DNA of 41,792 bases from Simplicispira metamorpha (GTDB lineage Bacteria > Pseudomonadota > Gammaproteobacteria > Burkholderiales > Burkholderiaceae_C): contig NZ_SLXH01000030.1 of assembly GCF_004341365.1 (NCBI RefSeq), positions 1 to 41,792 on the forward strand, read 5' to 3'. Position numbers and translations under genes: made by a program. Under the pieces are notes generated by a model. It worked only from the letters and a program-made list of their open reading frames with translations, made no database searches and had not been told where the DNA came from. Below are positions 24,772-31,340 of this stretch, one piece after another. How positions within the stretch are numbered: position 1 is the stretch's first letter; every line of letters begins with the position of its first letter.

Positions 24772-25434
24772 TTAAAGAATGGCCTTGAGGCCCGACTGGG
24801 TGGTGGTGCCGCCGCGCGCCAGTTCCAGTTGCAGTGCGCCGTTGCTCAGGCTCACGGCAGAGATTTGGTCGATGGACAGCGGCGTGCTGTCCACGGCGGT
24901 GTTGCCGTTGGTGGCCATCACCTTGAAGCGCAGCCCGCCTTCGCCCTCGTACTTGGAGGCGTCCCAGGCAAAGTTGTAGCGCCCTTCCTTGAGCGAGCCC
25001 AGATCGACCACGCCCAGCTCTTTGCCGTTGGCGTCCAGCACCTGCACTTTGACGCTGGAGGCGGGGCCTGCCAGATCGAGTGCGCCGTAAGCCTTGTCCG
25101 CTTCGGTGTCCAGCACCAGGGAGTCGCCCTCTACCAGCACCTGGCGGCCCACCATGCCGGTGGCCTGCATCAGTTGCTGCGAGGCAAACTGGCTGGCCAG
25201 GCCCTTGACGGTGTCGTTGAGCTGCTGGATGCCGGTCACGGTATTGATCTGCGCGATTTGCGAGGTCATTTGCGCGTTGTCCAGCGGATTCATCGGATCC
25301 TGGTTGTTGAGTTGGGCGACCAACAACTTGAGGAAACGGTCTTGTGATGCCGCCGCGTCGTTGGCGTTGACATCGCGTGTGGCGGTGTTGCCCGCGCTGG
25401 CAGCGGCGGTGTTATTGGTGATGGCGGTCGTCAT
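24772..25434 (-). CDS. flgD: flagellar hook-capping protein FlgD
   Basis: The 220-aa product has the diagnostic N-terminal block FLKLLVAQLNNQDPMNPLDN followed by QMTSQIAQINTVTGIQQLN (about residues 34-73), and a C-terminal FlgD Ig-like/Tudor-like region (VQVLDANGKELGVVDLG, FAWDASKYEGE). It is a scaffold that caps the growing hook and is shed afterwards. The N-terminal 30 residues are Ala/Asn/Thr-rich and unstructured. It sits between flgC (25 bases) and flgE (30 bases) as in most flg operons. Confidence 0.96.
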   Translation of the reverse strand: MTTAITNNTAAASAGNTATRDVNANDAAASQDRFLKLLVAQLNNQDPMNPLDNAQMTSQIAQINTVTGIQQLNDTVKGLASQFASQQLMQATGMVGRQVLVEGDSLVLDTEADKAYGALDLAGPASSVKVQVLDANGKELGVVDLGSLKEGRYNFAWDASKYEGEGGLRFKVMATNGNTAVDSTPLSIDQISAVSLSNGALQLELARGGTTTQSGLKAIL

Positions 25435-25459
25435 GGCGGTGCGCTTTCAGGGGCGGGCC

Positions 25460-25864
25460 TTATTGGCCCATTTGCAGGGTCTTGAGCAGCAGCGACTTGG
25501 CTGTGTTCATGACCTCGACGTTGTTCTGGTAGGAGCGCGAGGCCGAAATCATGTTGACCATTTCCTCGACGGCGTTCACGTTGGAGTGCGAGACATAGCC
25601 CTCGGCGTCGGCCAGCGGGTGGCTGGGATCGTGTATGCGTTTGCCGGGTGTGTTGCTTTCCTGGATGGTGCTGACGCGCACACCTGCGGCGCTGTCGGCG
25701 CCCATGGGCGCAGTCTGGAATACGACCTGGCGGGCTTTGTAGGCTTTGCCGTCGGGGCCGGCCACGGCGTCCACGTTGGCCAGGTTGCTGGCCACCACGT
25801 TGAGACGCTGCGACTGCGCACTGATGGCGCTGCCCGAGACGTTGAAAATGGAAAACATCGACAT
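25460..25864 (-). CDS. flgC: flagellar proximal rod protein FlgC
   Basis: The 134-aa product matches FlgC in length and ends. The N-terminal axial motif is AQSQRLNVVASNLANVDA, followed by the FlgC-typical KARQVVFQT; near the middle SNTPGKRIHDPSHPLADAEGYV (key residues DPSHPLADAEGYV) is characteristic; and VNAVEEMVNMISASRSYQNNVEVMNTAK is the C-terminal helix. It forms the proximal rod with FlgB and FlgF. It follows flgB by 21 bases. Confidence 0.97.
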   Translation of the reverse strand: MSMFSIFNVSGSAISAQSQRLNVVASNLANVDAVAGPDGKAYKARQVVFQTAPMGADSAAGVRVSTIQESNTPGKRIHDPSHPLADAEGYVSHSNVNAVEEMVNMISASRSYQNNVEVMNTAKSLLLKTLQMGQ

Positions 25865-25885
25865 GGTGCGGCTCCTGTGGTCGGG

Positions 25886-26326
25886 TTACTGGCCCTGGAT
25901 GGCACTGAGCATGGTTTTGGCGGTGCCGTTGATGAAGCGCAGCGCGGCTTCGTAGCGCACGGCGTTATCAACCGAGTTGGCGCGCTCGCGGTCCAGGTCT
26001 ACGGTGTTGTTGTCCAGGCTGGGTTGCGTCTGTACGGCATAGCCCATGGCGGCGGGGTTCGTGCCGGTGCGGGTGTTGCCGATCTCTACCGTGGGCAGGG
26101 GGGCATGGCTGGTGTGGGTGACGGGGGCCAGCGCCATGCGCGTGTCCCCCAGGCGTTTGCTGCCTTCGGTGGCCTCGCGCAGTGCGTTGGCGAAATGGAA
26201 ATCACGGGCCACGTAGCCCGGCGTGTCGGCGTTGGCAATGTTGCTGGCGATGGTGCGCTGGCGCTCGGCACGCAGCAGCAGTGCGTTGCCCTGGAATTCC
26301 AGTCGCTCGGTCATCTTGTTGATCAT
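25886..26326 (-). CDS. flgB: flagellar proximal rod protein FlgB
   Basis: The 146-aa product is the first gene of the leftward flg operon. It shows LEFQGNALLLRAERQRTIASNI then ANADTPGYVARDF, the FlgB version of the axial motif, and NTVDLDRERANSVDNAVRYEAAL, the typical C-terminal helix. FlgB lies at the base of the rod next to FliE. The ATG at 26326 has AGAGG about 8 bases upstream; a second in-frame ATG (MTERLEF) is 4 codons later. The gene is divergent from flgA across 232 bases. Confidence 0.95.
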   Translation of the reverse strand: MINKMTERLEFQGNALLLRAERQRTIASNIANADTPGYVARDFHFANALREATEGSKRLGDTRMALAPVTHTSHAPLPTVEIGNTRTGTNPAAMGYAVQTQPSLDNNTVDLDRERANSVDNAVRYEAALRFINGTAKTMLSAIQGQ

Positions 26327-26558
26327 GGCTGCGCCTCTTGCCGTGGGTTCATGGTGTGCCGTTGCCGTCCGCTGGGGGTGGCTTTGGCCTGTGGGCAATT
26401 ATGAAAAAGCCCCCGGTTTGCTAAAGCGTGAAGAGCGCGGGCTTTGGCGCGCAGTTCGCCCCATCGGTTTTTGCGGCCACTGCGATAGTGGTGGGGCCAT
26501 GCCATCGCCTTGCCTGCTGCGCGCGCGGGCGTTGCCGTGCATTTTTTGGAGGTTTGCC
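26327..26558. promoter_or_regulatory. divergent flgB/flgA control region
   Basis: This 232-base space must carry the promoters for the leftward flgB operon and rightward flgA. I see one 7-bp inverted repeat, AAAGCCC (26406-26412) and GGGCTTT (26439-26445), 26 bases apart. No sigma-54 (TGGCAC-N5-TTGC) or sigma-28 match is evident. FlhDC control, usual in this family, would need operator comparison to confirm. Confidence 0.4.
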
Positions 26559-27317
26559 ATGCAAGAAAACGCTTTTTCCACCCCGTTGCCATCCCGGCGC
26601 TTACCTTTGCGCTCGGGGCTGCGGCGTGCGCTGGCTTGTCTGGCCGTGCTGTGCGGTGTGCCAGCCGTGCAGGCGCAAACGCAGCAAAACCTGGAGCAGT
26701 TCACCCAGCACTGGATTGAGCAGGCATTGCAAAGCAGCCCGGCTGCTGCCGCTTCGGTGCTGCGCATGGAGGTGGCTGTGGGGGCATTGGACCCCCGTCT
26801 GCGCTTGGCGCCATGTGAGCGTGTAGAGCCTTATTTGCCTGCGGGTACCCGGCTGTGGGGGCGCTCTCGTCTGGGGTTGCGCTGTGTGGCCGGGCCCGCG
26901 CGCTGGAACGTGTTTTTACCCATCACCGTCAAGGCGTATGGCCCAGCCTGGGTACTGACCGGCAGCGTGGCCTCGGGAGCGGTGTTGTCGCAGGCCGATG
27001 CGGTGCAGACGGAGGTGGACTGGGCCGCAGAGCAAGCTTCTGTGGTGGCTGATCCGGAGCAATGGGTGGGCCAGGTGGCTGCGCGCTCGTTGCAGGCCGG
27101 CCAGGCGTTGCGCCAGTCCATGCTGCGGGCACCACGCCTGTTTCAGGCCGGTGCCCAGGTGCGTGTGGTGTCCCAAGGGCCTGGTTTTGCGATCAGCGCC
27201 GCAGGCCAGGCCATGGCCGCAGGGGCGGTCGGCGAGACGGTGCGTGTGCGCATGGCCAATGGCAAGACCGTCACGGGTGTGGTGAGCGAGAACGGCACCG
27301 TAGATGTCTCTCTGTAA
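26559..27317 (+). CDS. flgA: P-ring assembly chaperone FlgA
   Basis: The 252-aa product has a Sec signal peptide (about 1-40, basic RRLPLRSGLRR, hydrophobic ALACLAVLCGVPA, cleavage near VQA-QT). The mature part carries the FlgA features DPRLRLAPCERVEPYLP with a conserved Cys, a second Cys in RLGLRCVA, and a SAF-like C-terminal domain (about 125-250: ITVKAYGPAWVLTGSVASGAVLSQAD; closing GETVRVRMANGKTVTGVVSENG). It is a periplasmic chaperone for FlgI. TTGGAGGT lies 6-12 bases before the ATG at 26559. flgA is followed by flgM after 88 bases that hold a separate promoter. Confidence 0.94.
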   Translation: MQENAFSTPLPSRRLPLRSGLRRALACLAVLCGVPAVQAQTQQNLEQFTQHWIEQALQSSPAAAASVLRMEVAVGALDPRLRLAPCERVEPYLPAGTRLWGRSRLGLRCVAGPARWNVFLPITVKAYGPAWVLTGSVASGAVLSQADAVQTEVDWAAEQASVVADPEQWVGQVAARSLQAGQALRQSMLRAPRLFQAGAQVRVVSQGPGFAISAAGQAMAAGAVGETVRVRMANGKTVTGVVSENGTVDVSL

Positions 27318-27334
27318 CAGATTCACTTGGGCGC

Positions 27335-27361
27335 TAAAGTCCGACCCCCACAGGCCGATAA
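27335..27361 (+). promoter_or_regulatory. sigma-28 (FliA) promoter of flgM
   Basis: TAAAGTCC (27335-27342), an 11-base spacer, then GCCGATAA (27354-27361) matches the sigma-28 consensus TAAAGTTT-N11-GCCGATAA at 14 of 16 positions with exact spacing. It lies 44 bases before the flgM start codon, giving FliA-dependent production of its own inhibitor. Confidence 0.9.
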
Positions 27362-27405
27362 CAAGGCACTGACGCCTCGCAATCCAAGAGGCGGTGGAGG
27401 ACAAA

Positions 27406-27744
27406 GTGATAAAGATAGGACACCAACCCGAGTTGCCCGGCACCGTAGTGCACTCAGGGTCTGCCAAGCAGGCCCAGGCTGCTGCATCGGCTGCTGACGG
27501 GCTTGCCAAAAGCGCTCCAGCCGCTTCGGCCAGCCGTGCGCCCAGCACTGTCACTTTTTCGCGCAGCGCCCGCGATCTGGAACCACCAGGCCGTGCTGCG
27601 GGAGATTTTGATGCGGCCCGCGTTAAAGCCATGCGTGCTGCCATTGACGCAGGCACGTTCCGCATTGATGCCTCTGCCATTGCAGACAAGTTGCTCTCCA
27701 ACGCGCAAGAAGTGCTCTCTCGCATGGGGCGGCACGACGCGTAG
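27406..27744 (+). CDS. flgM: anti-sigma-28 factor FlgM
   Basis: The 112-aa product inhibits FliA until the hook is complete and is then exported through the flagellum. The C-terminal half holds the sigma-binding helices (FDAARVKAMRAAIDAGTFRIDASAIADKLLSNAQEV, key residues IDAGTFRIDASAIADKLL). The N-terminal half is low-complexity, Ala/Ser-rich and disordered, as in the family. I chose the GTG at 27406 over the GTG at 27394: it gives the family start MIKIG and places GGAGG (27396-27400) 5 bases upstream. Transcription is from the sigma-28 promoter at 27335. flgN follows after 54 bases. Confidence 0.92.
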   Translation: MIKIGHQPELPGTVVHSGSAKQAQAAASAADGLAKSAPAASASRAPSTVTFSRSARDLEPPGRAAGDFDAARVKAMRAAIDAGTFRIDASAIADKLLSNAQEVLSRMGRHDA

Positions 27745-27798
27745 CGCTGGCGGTGGCAGTTTCTCTTTTTGTTTTACTACCCGTCTGAGCCTATTCCC

Positions 27799-28185
27799 AT
27801 GATGCGTTCTTCCCCCTCTTTTCTGGAGCATGCGCTGGTGGCCGTAGAGGCACAGTTGCAAGAGTTGTCTGCGGCGTTGTTGGCGCCCGATCCTTTTGCA
27901 TTGCAGACGTGCAGTGAGCAGATGCGCCAGGTCGCCATTGATTTTGTGGCCGCCTTAGGCGGGCTTCAGGGGCAGGTTCTGTCCGAGCCACTACAGCGCC
28001 GGATTCAGCAGATTCATGCCACACTGTCCATTCACCGTGACAGCCTGGCACGCTTGGCCGCTGTGGCAGATCGCCAAGCGGAGGTGCTGTTGCCCCCCGC
28101 TGAGAGCGCTCCCACCTATGCCCCGGGCCTGGGGTTTTCTGCGGGTGTTCCTGGCGCAGCACGCATTTACAGCGCCGCAGGTTGA
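27799..28185 (+). CDS. flgN: FlgN-like flagellar export chaperone
   Basis: The 128-aa product is short, acidic and helical, with leucine-rich amphipathic helices LEHALVAVEAQLQELSAALLAPD (about 9-31) and QRRIQQIHATLSIHRDSLARLAAVADRQAEVL (about 70-100), matching the coiled-coil build of FlgN. Sequence similarity in this family is weak, so the call leans on position immediately after flgM. FlgN escorts FlgK and FlgL to the export gate. Two adjacent ATG codons (27799, 27802) are the likely start; the ribosome site is weak. A strong terminator follows 20 bases after the stop. Confidence 0.75.
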   Translation: MMRSSPSFLEHALVAVEAQLQELSAALLAPDPFALQTCSEQMRQVAIDFVAALGGLQGQVLSEPLQRRIQQIHATLSIHRDSLARLAAVADRQAEVLLPPAESAPTYAPGLGFSAGVPGAARIYSAAG

Positions 28186-28205
28186 TACGGGCGGGTTGTA
28201 TAAAC

Positions 28206-28236
28206 AAAGGCCAGTCGCTGTGGGCGACTGGCCTTT
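28206..28236. terminator. strong bidirectional terminator between flgN and fliA
   Basis: A 13-bp stem, AAAGGCCAGTCGC and GCGACTGGCCTTT, has a five-base loop (TGTGG) and is followed by a T-run (six T in all) on the plus strand. On the minus strand the stem is followed by TTTGTTTA. It ends the rightward flgAMN transcript and the leftward fliA transcript, whose stops are 20 and 22 bases away. Confidence 0.88.
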
Positions 28237-28257
28237 TTTGATGGAGCAGGCAGGTGC

Positions 28258-28977
28258 TCAGTGTGTCCGCATTTTGGCGCGCAATCGCGCAATCGACTGG
28301 CTGTGCAGTTGGCACACGCGCGATTCGGTCACGCCCAGTACCGCAGCGATTTCCTTGAGGTTCATGTCGTGCTCGTAGTACATGCCCATGATGTATTGCT
28401 CACGCTCGGGCAAGGTATGGATGGCACTGACCAGGGCGGTGCGCAGCCGCTGGTCACGCAGCAAGTTCACCGGATCTGTGCCTGTGTCTGCTAGGTGGCG
28501 CTCCAGAAAGCCCTCGCCATCATCGCCCTCGCCATGCGCCATATCTTCCAGGTACACCAGCTGTGTGCCGCGCACCTTGCCCAGCAGCGACTGGTAGTCC
28601 GACAGGCTCATCTCCATTTCTTGGGCAATCTCTGATTCCAGCGGGCTGCGGCCCAGCTTTTGCTCCAGCCGTTGCACCGCACGCTCAATGTCTTTCTGGC
28701 TTTTGCGCGAACTGCGTGACATCCAGTCGCCTTCGCGCAGTTCGTCCAGCATGGCGCCACGAATGCGCTGCGTGGCGAAAGTCTCGAACTGCACGCCTTG
28801 GGTGGCTTCATAACGCGACAACGCTTCGGTCAGCCCGATCATGCCGACCTGAACCAGATCGTCCAACTCCACGTTGGGTGGCAGTTTGGCGATCATGTGG
28901 TTTGCCAGACGCCGCACCAGTGGCAGGTACTGGCGAATCAGGGCGTCGCGATCAAGCTGGCCTTTGGCGGTGTACAT
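28258..28977 (-). CDS. fliA: flagellar sigma factor FliA (sigma-28)
   Basis: The 239-aa product has sigma-70-family regions. Region 2 contains LPPNVELDDLVQVGMIGLTEALSRYEA (core recognition, key residues DLVQVGMIGL) and FETFATQRIRGAMLDELREGDW, a FliA signature. Region 3 contains RSPLESEIAQEM. Region 4 holds the helix-turn-helix LKEIAAVLGVTESRVCQLHSQSI. It directs late flagellar and chemotaxis transcription, including flgM here. The ATG at 28977 (MYTAKGQLD) gives the exact family length. It follows the FlhG-like gene with a 4-base gap and is the last gene of the flhB-flhA-flhF block. Confidence 0.97.
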   Translation of the reverse strand: MYTAKGQLDRDALIRQYLPLVRRLANHMIAKLPPNVELDDLVQVGMIGLTEALSRYEATQGVQFETFATQRIRGAMLDELREGDWMSRSSRKSQKDIERAVQRLEQKLGRSPLESEIAQEMEMSLSDYQSLLGKVRGTQLVYLEDMAHGEGDDGEGFLERHLADTGTDPVNLLRDQRLRTALVSAIHTLPEREQYIMGMYYEHDMNLKEIAAVLGVTESRVCQLHSQSIARLRAKMRTH

Positions 28978-28981
28978 CACT

Positions 28982-29797
28982 TCAGTGGCTTTGGACAAAA
29001 GGCGCGTAGATGGCCGAGCTTGCCAGCGGGTTGAGTGGCCAAGACACCGGCGCCGGGGCGGTGATGGTGCCCGCGTTTTCCAGGAGCAGCAACGCCAGGC
29101 GTTGCATGTCTTGGGCGCGGTCTTCATGTAGCAGCGTAGCGCGCAGGCGTTGTCCCAGGTGGTGCGCCGCGCAGCGCTCCAGGGCCTGGATGTTTTCCCG
29201 GGCCTGGTCTTGCGCGGCGGCATCATCCGACGGCGCCATGTAAGCCACCATGCCTGTCAGTCCGGCATGAATAGCCAGGTGCTTGAGTTGGCGGTAGCAC
29301 TCGACCAGCTCTGTTTTGCCCGGGTGCGTGATCAGCAGTGGCATGGCCGGGCTACCCGCCAGCAAGGGCGAGGTCAGTAACTCCAGCGGGGCGTGCAACA
29401 CTACGACCGCGTAGCGCCGGAAGATAGGCTCCAGAGGCTCAAGGGTTTGCAGTGGCAGGCCTTTGCGCTGGGCGGTGTTGACCAGTGTCAGCAAACCCAG
29501 TGCAGCAGGCACTACGGTCAGTGTCGATGTGTTGGCGTTGGCATGTGGCTGGCCGCCGTTGTCCCAGGGCGAGTGCGTCAATAATTGCAACAGTCCCGGG
29601 GTGCGGTCTGTTTCGACGGCGGTGGCATCCAGCACCACCACGGGGTAGCCCAAGCGCTGGAGGTGCGCGCAGACCTGCCACAAGGTTTCCTGCGTTTGCC
29701 GTGCATCTTCCCGGCTGGCCACGACCAACAAGCGCAACTCATCCTGTGGTCGGTTGCAGTGCAAGCCCGTACCTTGGTGAAAACTGTTCTCAAGCAT
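28982..29797 (-). CDS. degenerate FlhG/MinD-like protein at the flhG position
   Basis: The 271-aa product occupies the flhG slot between flhF and fliA. The N-terminus has FHQGTGLH, resembling the DQAxGLR motif by which FlhG activates FlhF. The next strand, LRLLVVASREDARQTQETL, sits where the deviant Walker A (KGGxGKT) should be, but no P-loop is present. VVVLDATAVETD replaces the Walker A' / Asp region (LDAD), and the later parts (LTHPGKTELVECYRQLKHL) keep a MinD-like outline. ATP binding is therefore unlikely. It overlaps flhF by 8 bases, so is translationally coupled. I infer a reduced FlhG that may still stimulate FlhF or bind partners. Confidence 0.7.
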   Translation of the reverse strand: MLENSFHQGTGLHCNRPQDELRLLVVASREDARQTQETLWQVCAHLQRLGYPVVVLDATAVETDRTPGLLQLLTHSPWDNGGQPHANANTSTLTVVPAALGLLTLVNTAQRKGLPLQTLEPLEPIFRRYAVVVLHAPLELLTSPLLAGSPAMPLLITHPGKTELVECYRQLKHLAIHAGLTGMVAYMAPSDDAAAQDQARENIQALERCAAHHLGQRLRATLLHEDRAQDMQRLALLLLENAGTITAPAPVSWPLNPLASSAIYAPFVQSH

Positions 29798-31340
29798 GGA
29801 TCAGCCCCCTGTCGGAGACATGCTCCGTGGTTCGTGAGAAGAAGAAGTTCAACTCTGTTTCTTTGGGGTCGAATGCCGAGCGTGCAGGCGAGCGCATGGA
29901 CATGCCCACCAGCTTGTTGGCATCGGCCGCTTCCCAGTCTTCGGGGACGCGCTGGCCATTGGTGACACCGCGCAGCACCATCTGGTGGCGGATCAGCGCA
30001 TCCAGTGGAGGGCCGAGTTTGACGGCCTCGTCCACCTTGGACAAGATGGCTTGCTGCGACCCGGTGGTCTTGAAGGCAGTGAGCACATCATCCAGGGTAT
30101 CGCCATGGCTGCCTGCGTTGAGCACCAGCAGCCGCTTGATATGGGGCAGATCCAGCACATCAAGCATGTCGCGCTTGCGTGGATCGCGGGGGGCCACCCC
30201 TGCGGTGTCTATCAACACCATCTTTTTGCCGCTGAGCAGGCCCAGCAGGTCTTGCAGGGCTGCCTGGTCGTGTGCCAGGTGAGCCACTACACCCAGCATG
30301 CGGCCGTAGGTGCGCAACTGGTCGTGGGCACCCACGCGGTAGGTGTCCAGTGTGATCAGCCCTACGCTGGAGGGGCCATGGATACGGGCGCACAGCGCTG
30401 CCAGCTTGGCGGTGGTGGTAGTTTTGCCCACGCCAGTGGCGCCTACCAGTGCATACACCCCGCCTTCGTCGTACAGCGGACGTGTGCCAGCATCGGTTTT
30501 GAGGTTGCGCTCCAGTACGCCCATCAGCCAACGCACGGCCTCGCCTGCACCCAGATCGTCGGGCAGGCGTTCCAGTACCGTGCGTGCCAGTGCGGGCGAG
30601 TAGCCCGAGCGGATCAGCTTGAGCATCAGGTTGGACTGGATCGGGTTCTGGCGGGCTTGTCCCAGCCAGGACAGTGTGTTGAAGCGATCTTCAATCAGAT
30701 CCTTCATGGACTGCAGCTCCTGGAACAGCCCTTGTTCGTTGACCGCAGGCGTCGGCATCAAGGCCGGTGCCGGATCGCGGCGAACTTGCAGCGCCGGCTG
30801 GTGCATGGTGGTGGCTGGATGGTGGTGTTCATGGGCGTACTCCGGTGCGGCATACAGCGGCGCTGGCTGGCCCAGGGGCGCCAGCGGGGCACGGGTCTCG
30901 CGCGGGTCGCGGCGCAGAGGCTGCTGTGCTTCGGCGGGGGCGTTGCCTTGCAGTGCCTCGTGGCGCCGACGCAGCATGCGTTCACGCACATAGTCTTGGA
31001 ACGACAGCGTGCTCATGGCCAATTGCTCGGTGTCTTCATGCACCGGATTGCGCTCGGACACGCTGGCTGTGTGTGCAGGGCTGGCCTGGGGACGTGCCGC
31101 GGGCTGGGGCGCTGGCTTGAAGGCTTCTTTGAATGCCTCCGGTGCTGGCGCCGGTGCCGACAGGGGCAGGTCGTCTGCGCGCTCCAAAGACGAGCTCAGC
31201 GACTCTTCTGCCGTCGCCACCACTTCCACACCGTCGGGTGTGGGGCGGTTGGACAAAATCAGCGTGCCGTCCCCAAAGGTCATGCGCGCCTTGGCCAGTG
31301 CCTCACGGGCGGTGGCTGCGTAAAAGCGTTTGATGTTCAT
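29790..31340 (-). CDS. flhF: flagellar SRP-like GTPase FlhF
   Basis: The 516-aa product has three parts: the basic B domain start MNIKRFYAATAREALAKAR; a long Pro/Ala/Gln-rich variable stretch (about 60-200); and N-G SRP-type GTPase domains. P-loop GATGVGKTTTTAKLAA is at residues 300-315, DTYRVGAHDQLR (G2-like), LIDTAGVAPRD (G3), and ILSKVDEAVKLGP (guanine-specificity region). FlhF places and counts flagella, usually at the pole, with FlhG. It overlaps flhA by 4 bases (ATGA) and the FlhG-like gene by 8. Confidence 0.95.
   Translation of the reverse strand: MNIKRFYAATAREALAKARMTFGDGTLILSNRPTPDGVEVVATAEESLSSSLERADDLPLSAPAPAPEAFKEAFKPAPQPAARPQASPAHTASVSERNPVHEDTEQLAMSTLSFQDYVRERMLRRRHEALQGNAPAEAQQPLRRDPRETRAPLAPLGQPAPLYAAPEYAHEHHHPATTMHQPALQVRRDPAPALMPTPAVNEQGLFQELQSMKDLIEDRFNTLSWLGQARQNPIQSNLMLKLIRSGYSPALARTVLERLPDDLGAGEAVRWLMGVLERNLKTDAGTRPLYDEGGVYALVGATGVGKTTTTAKLAALCARIHGPSSVGLITLDTYRVGAHDQLRTYGRMLGVVAHLAHDQAALQDLLGLLSGKKMVLIDTAGVAPRDPRKRDMLDVLDLPHIKRLLVLNAGSHGDTLDDVLTAFKTTGSQQAILSKVDEAVKLGPPLDALIRHQMVLRGVTNGQRVPEDWEAADANKLVGMSMRSPARSAFDPKETELNFFFSRTTEHVSDRGLIHA

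Noticed and set aside
23743..25347. A 534-codon open frame antisense to flgE and flgD
   Set aside because: Composition is shadow-like and the opposite strand holds two clear flagellar genes with family motifs throughout.
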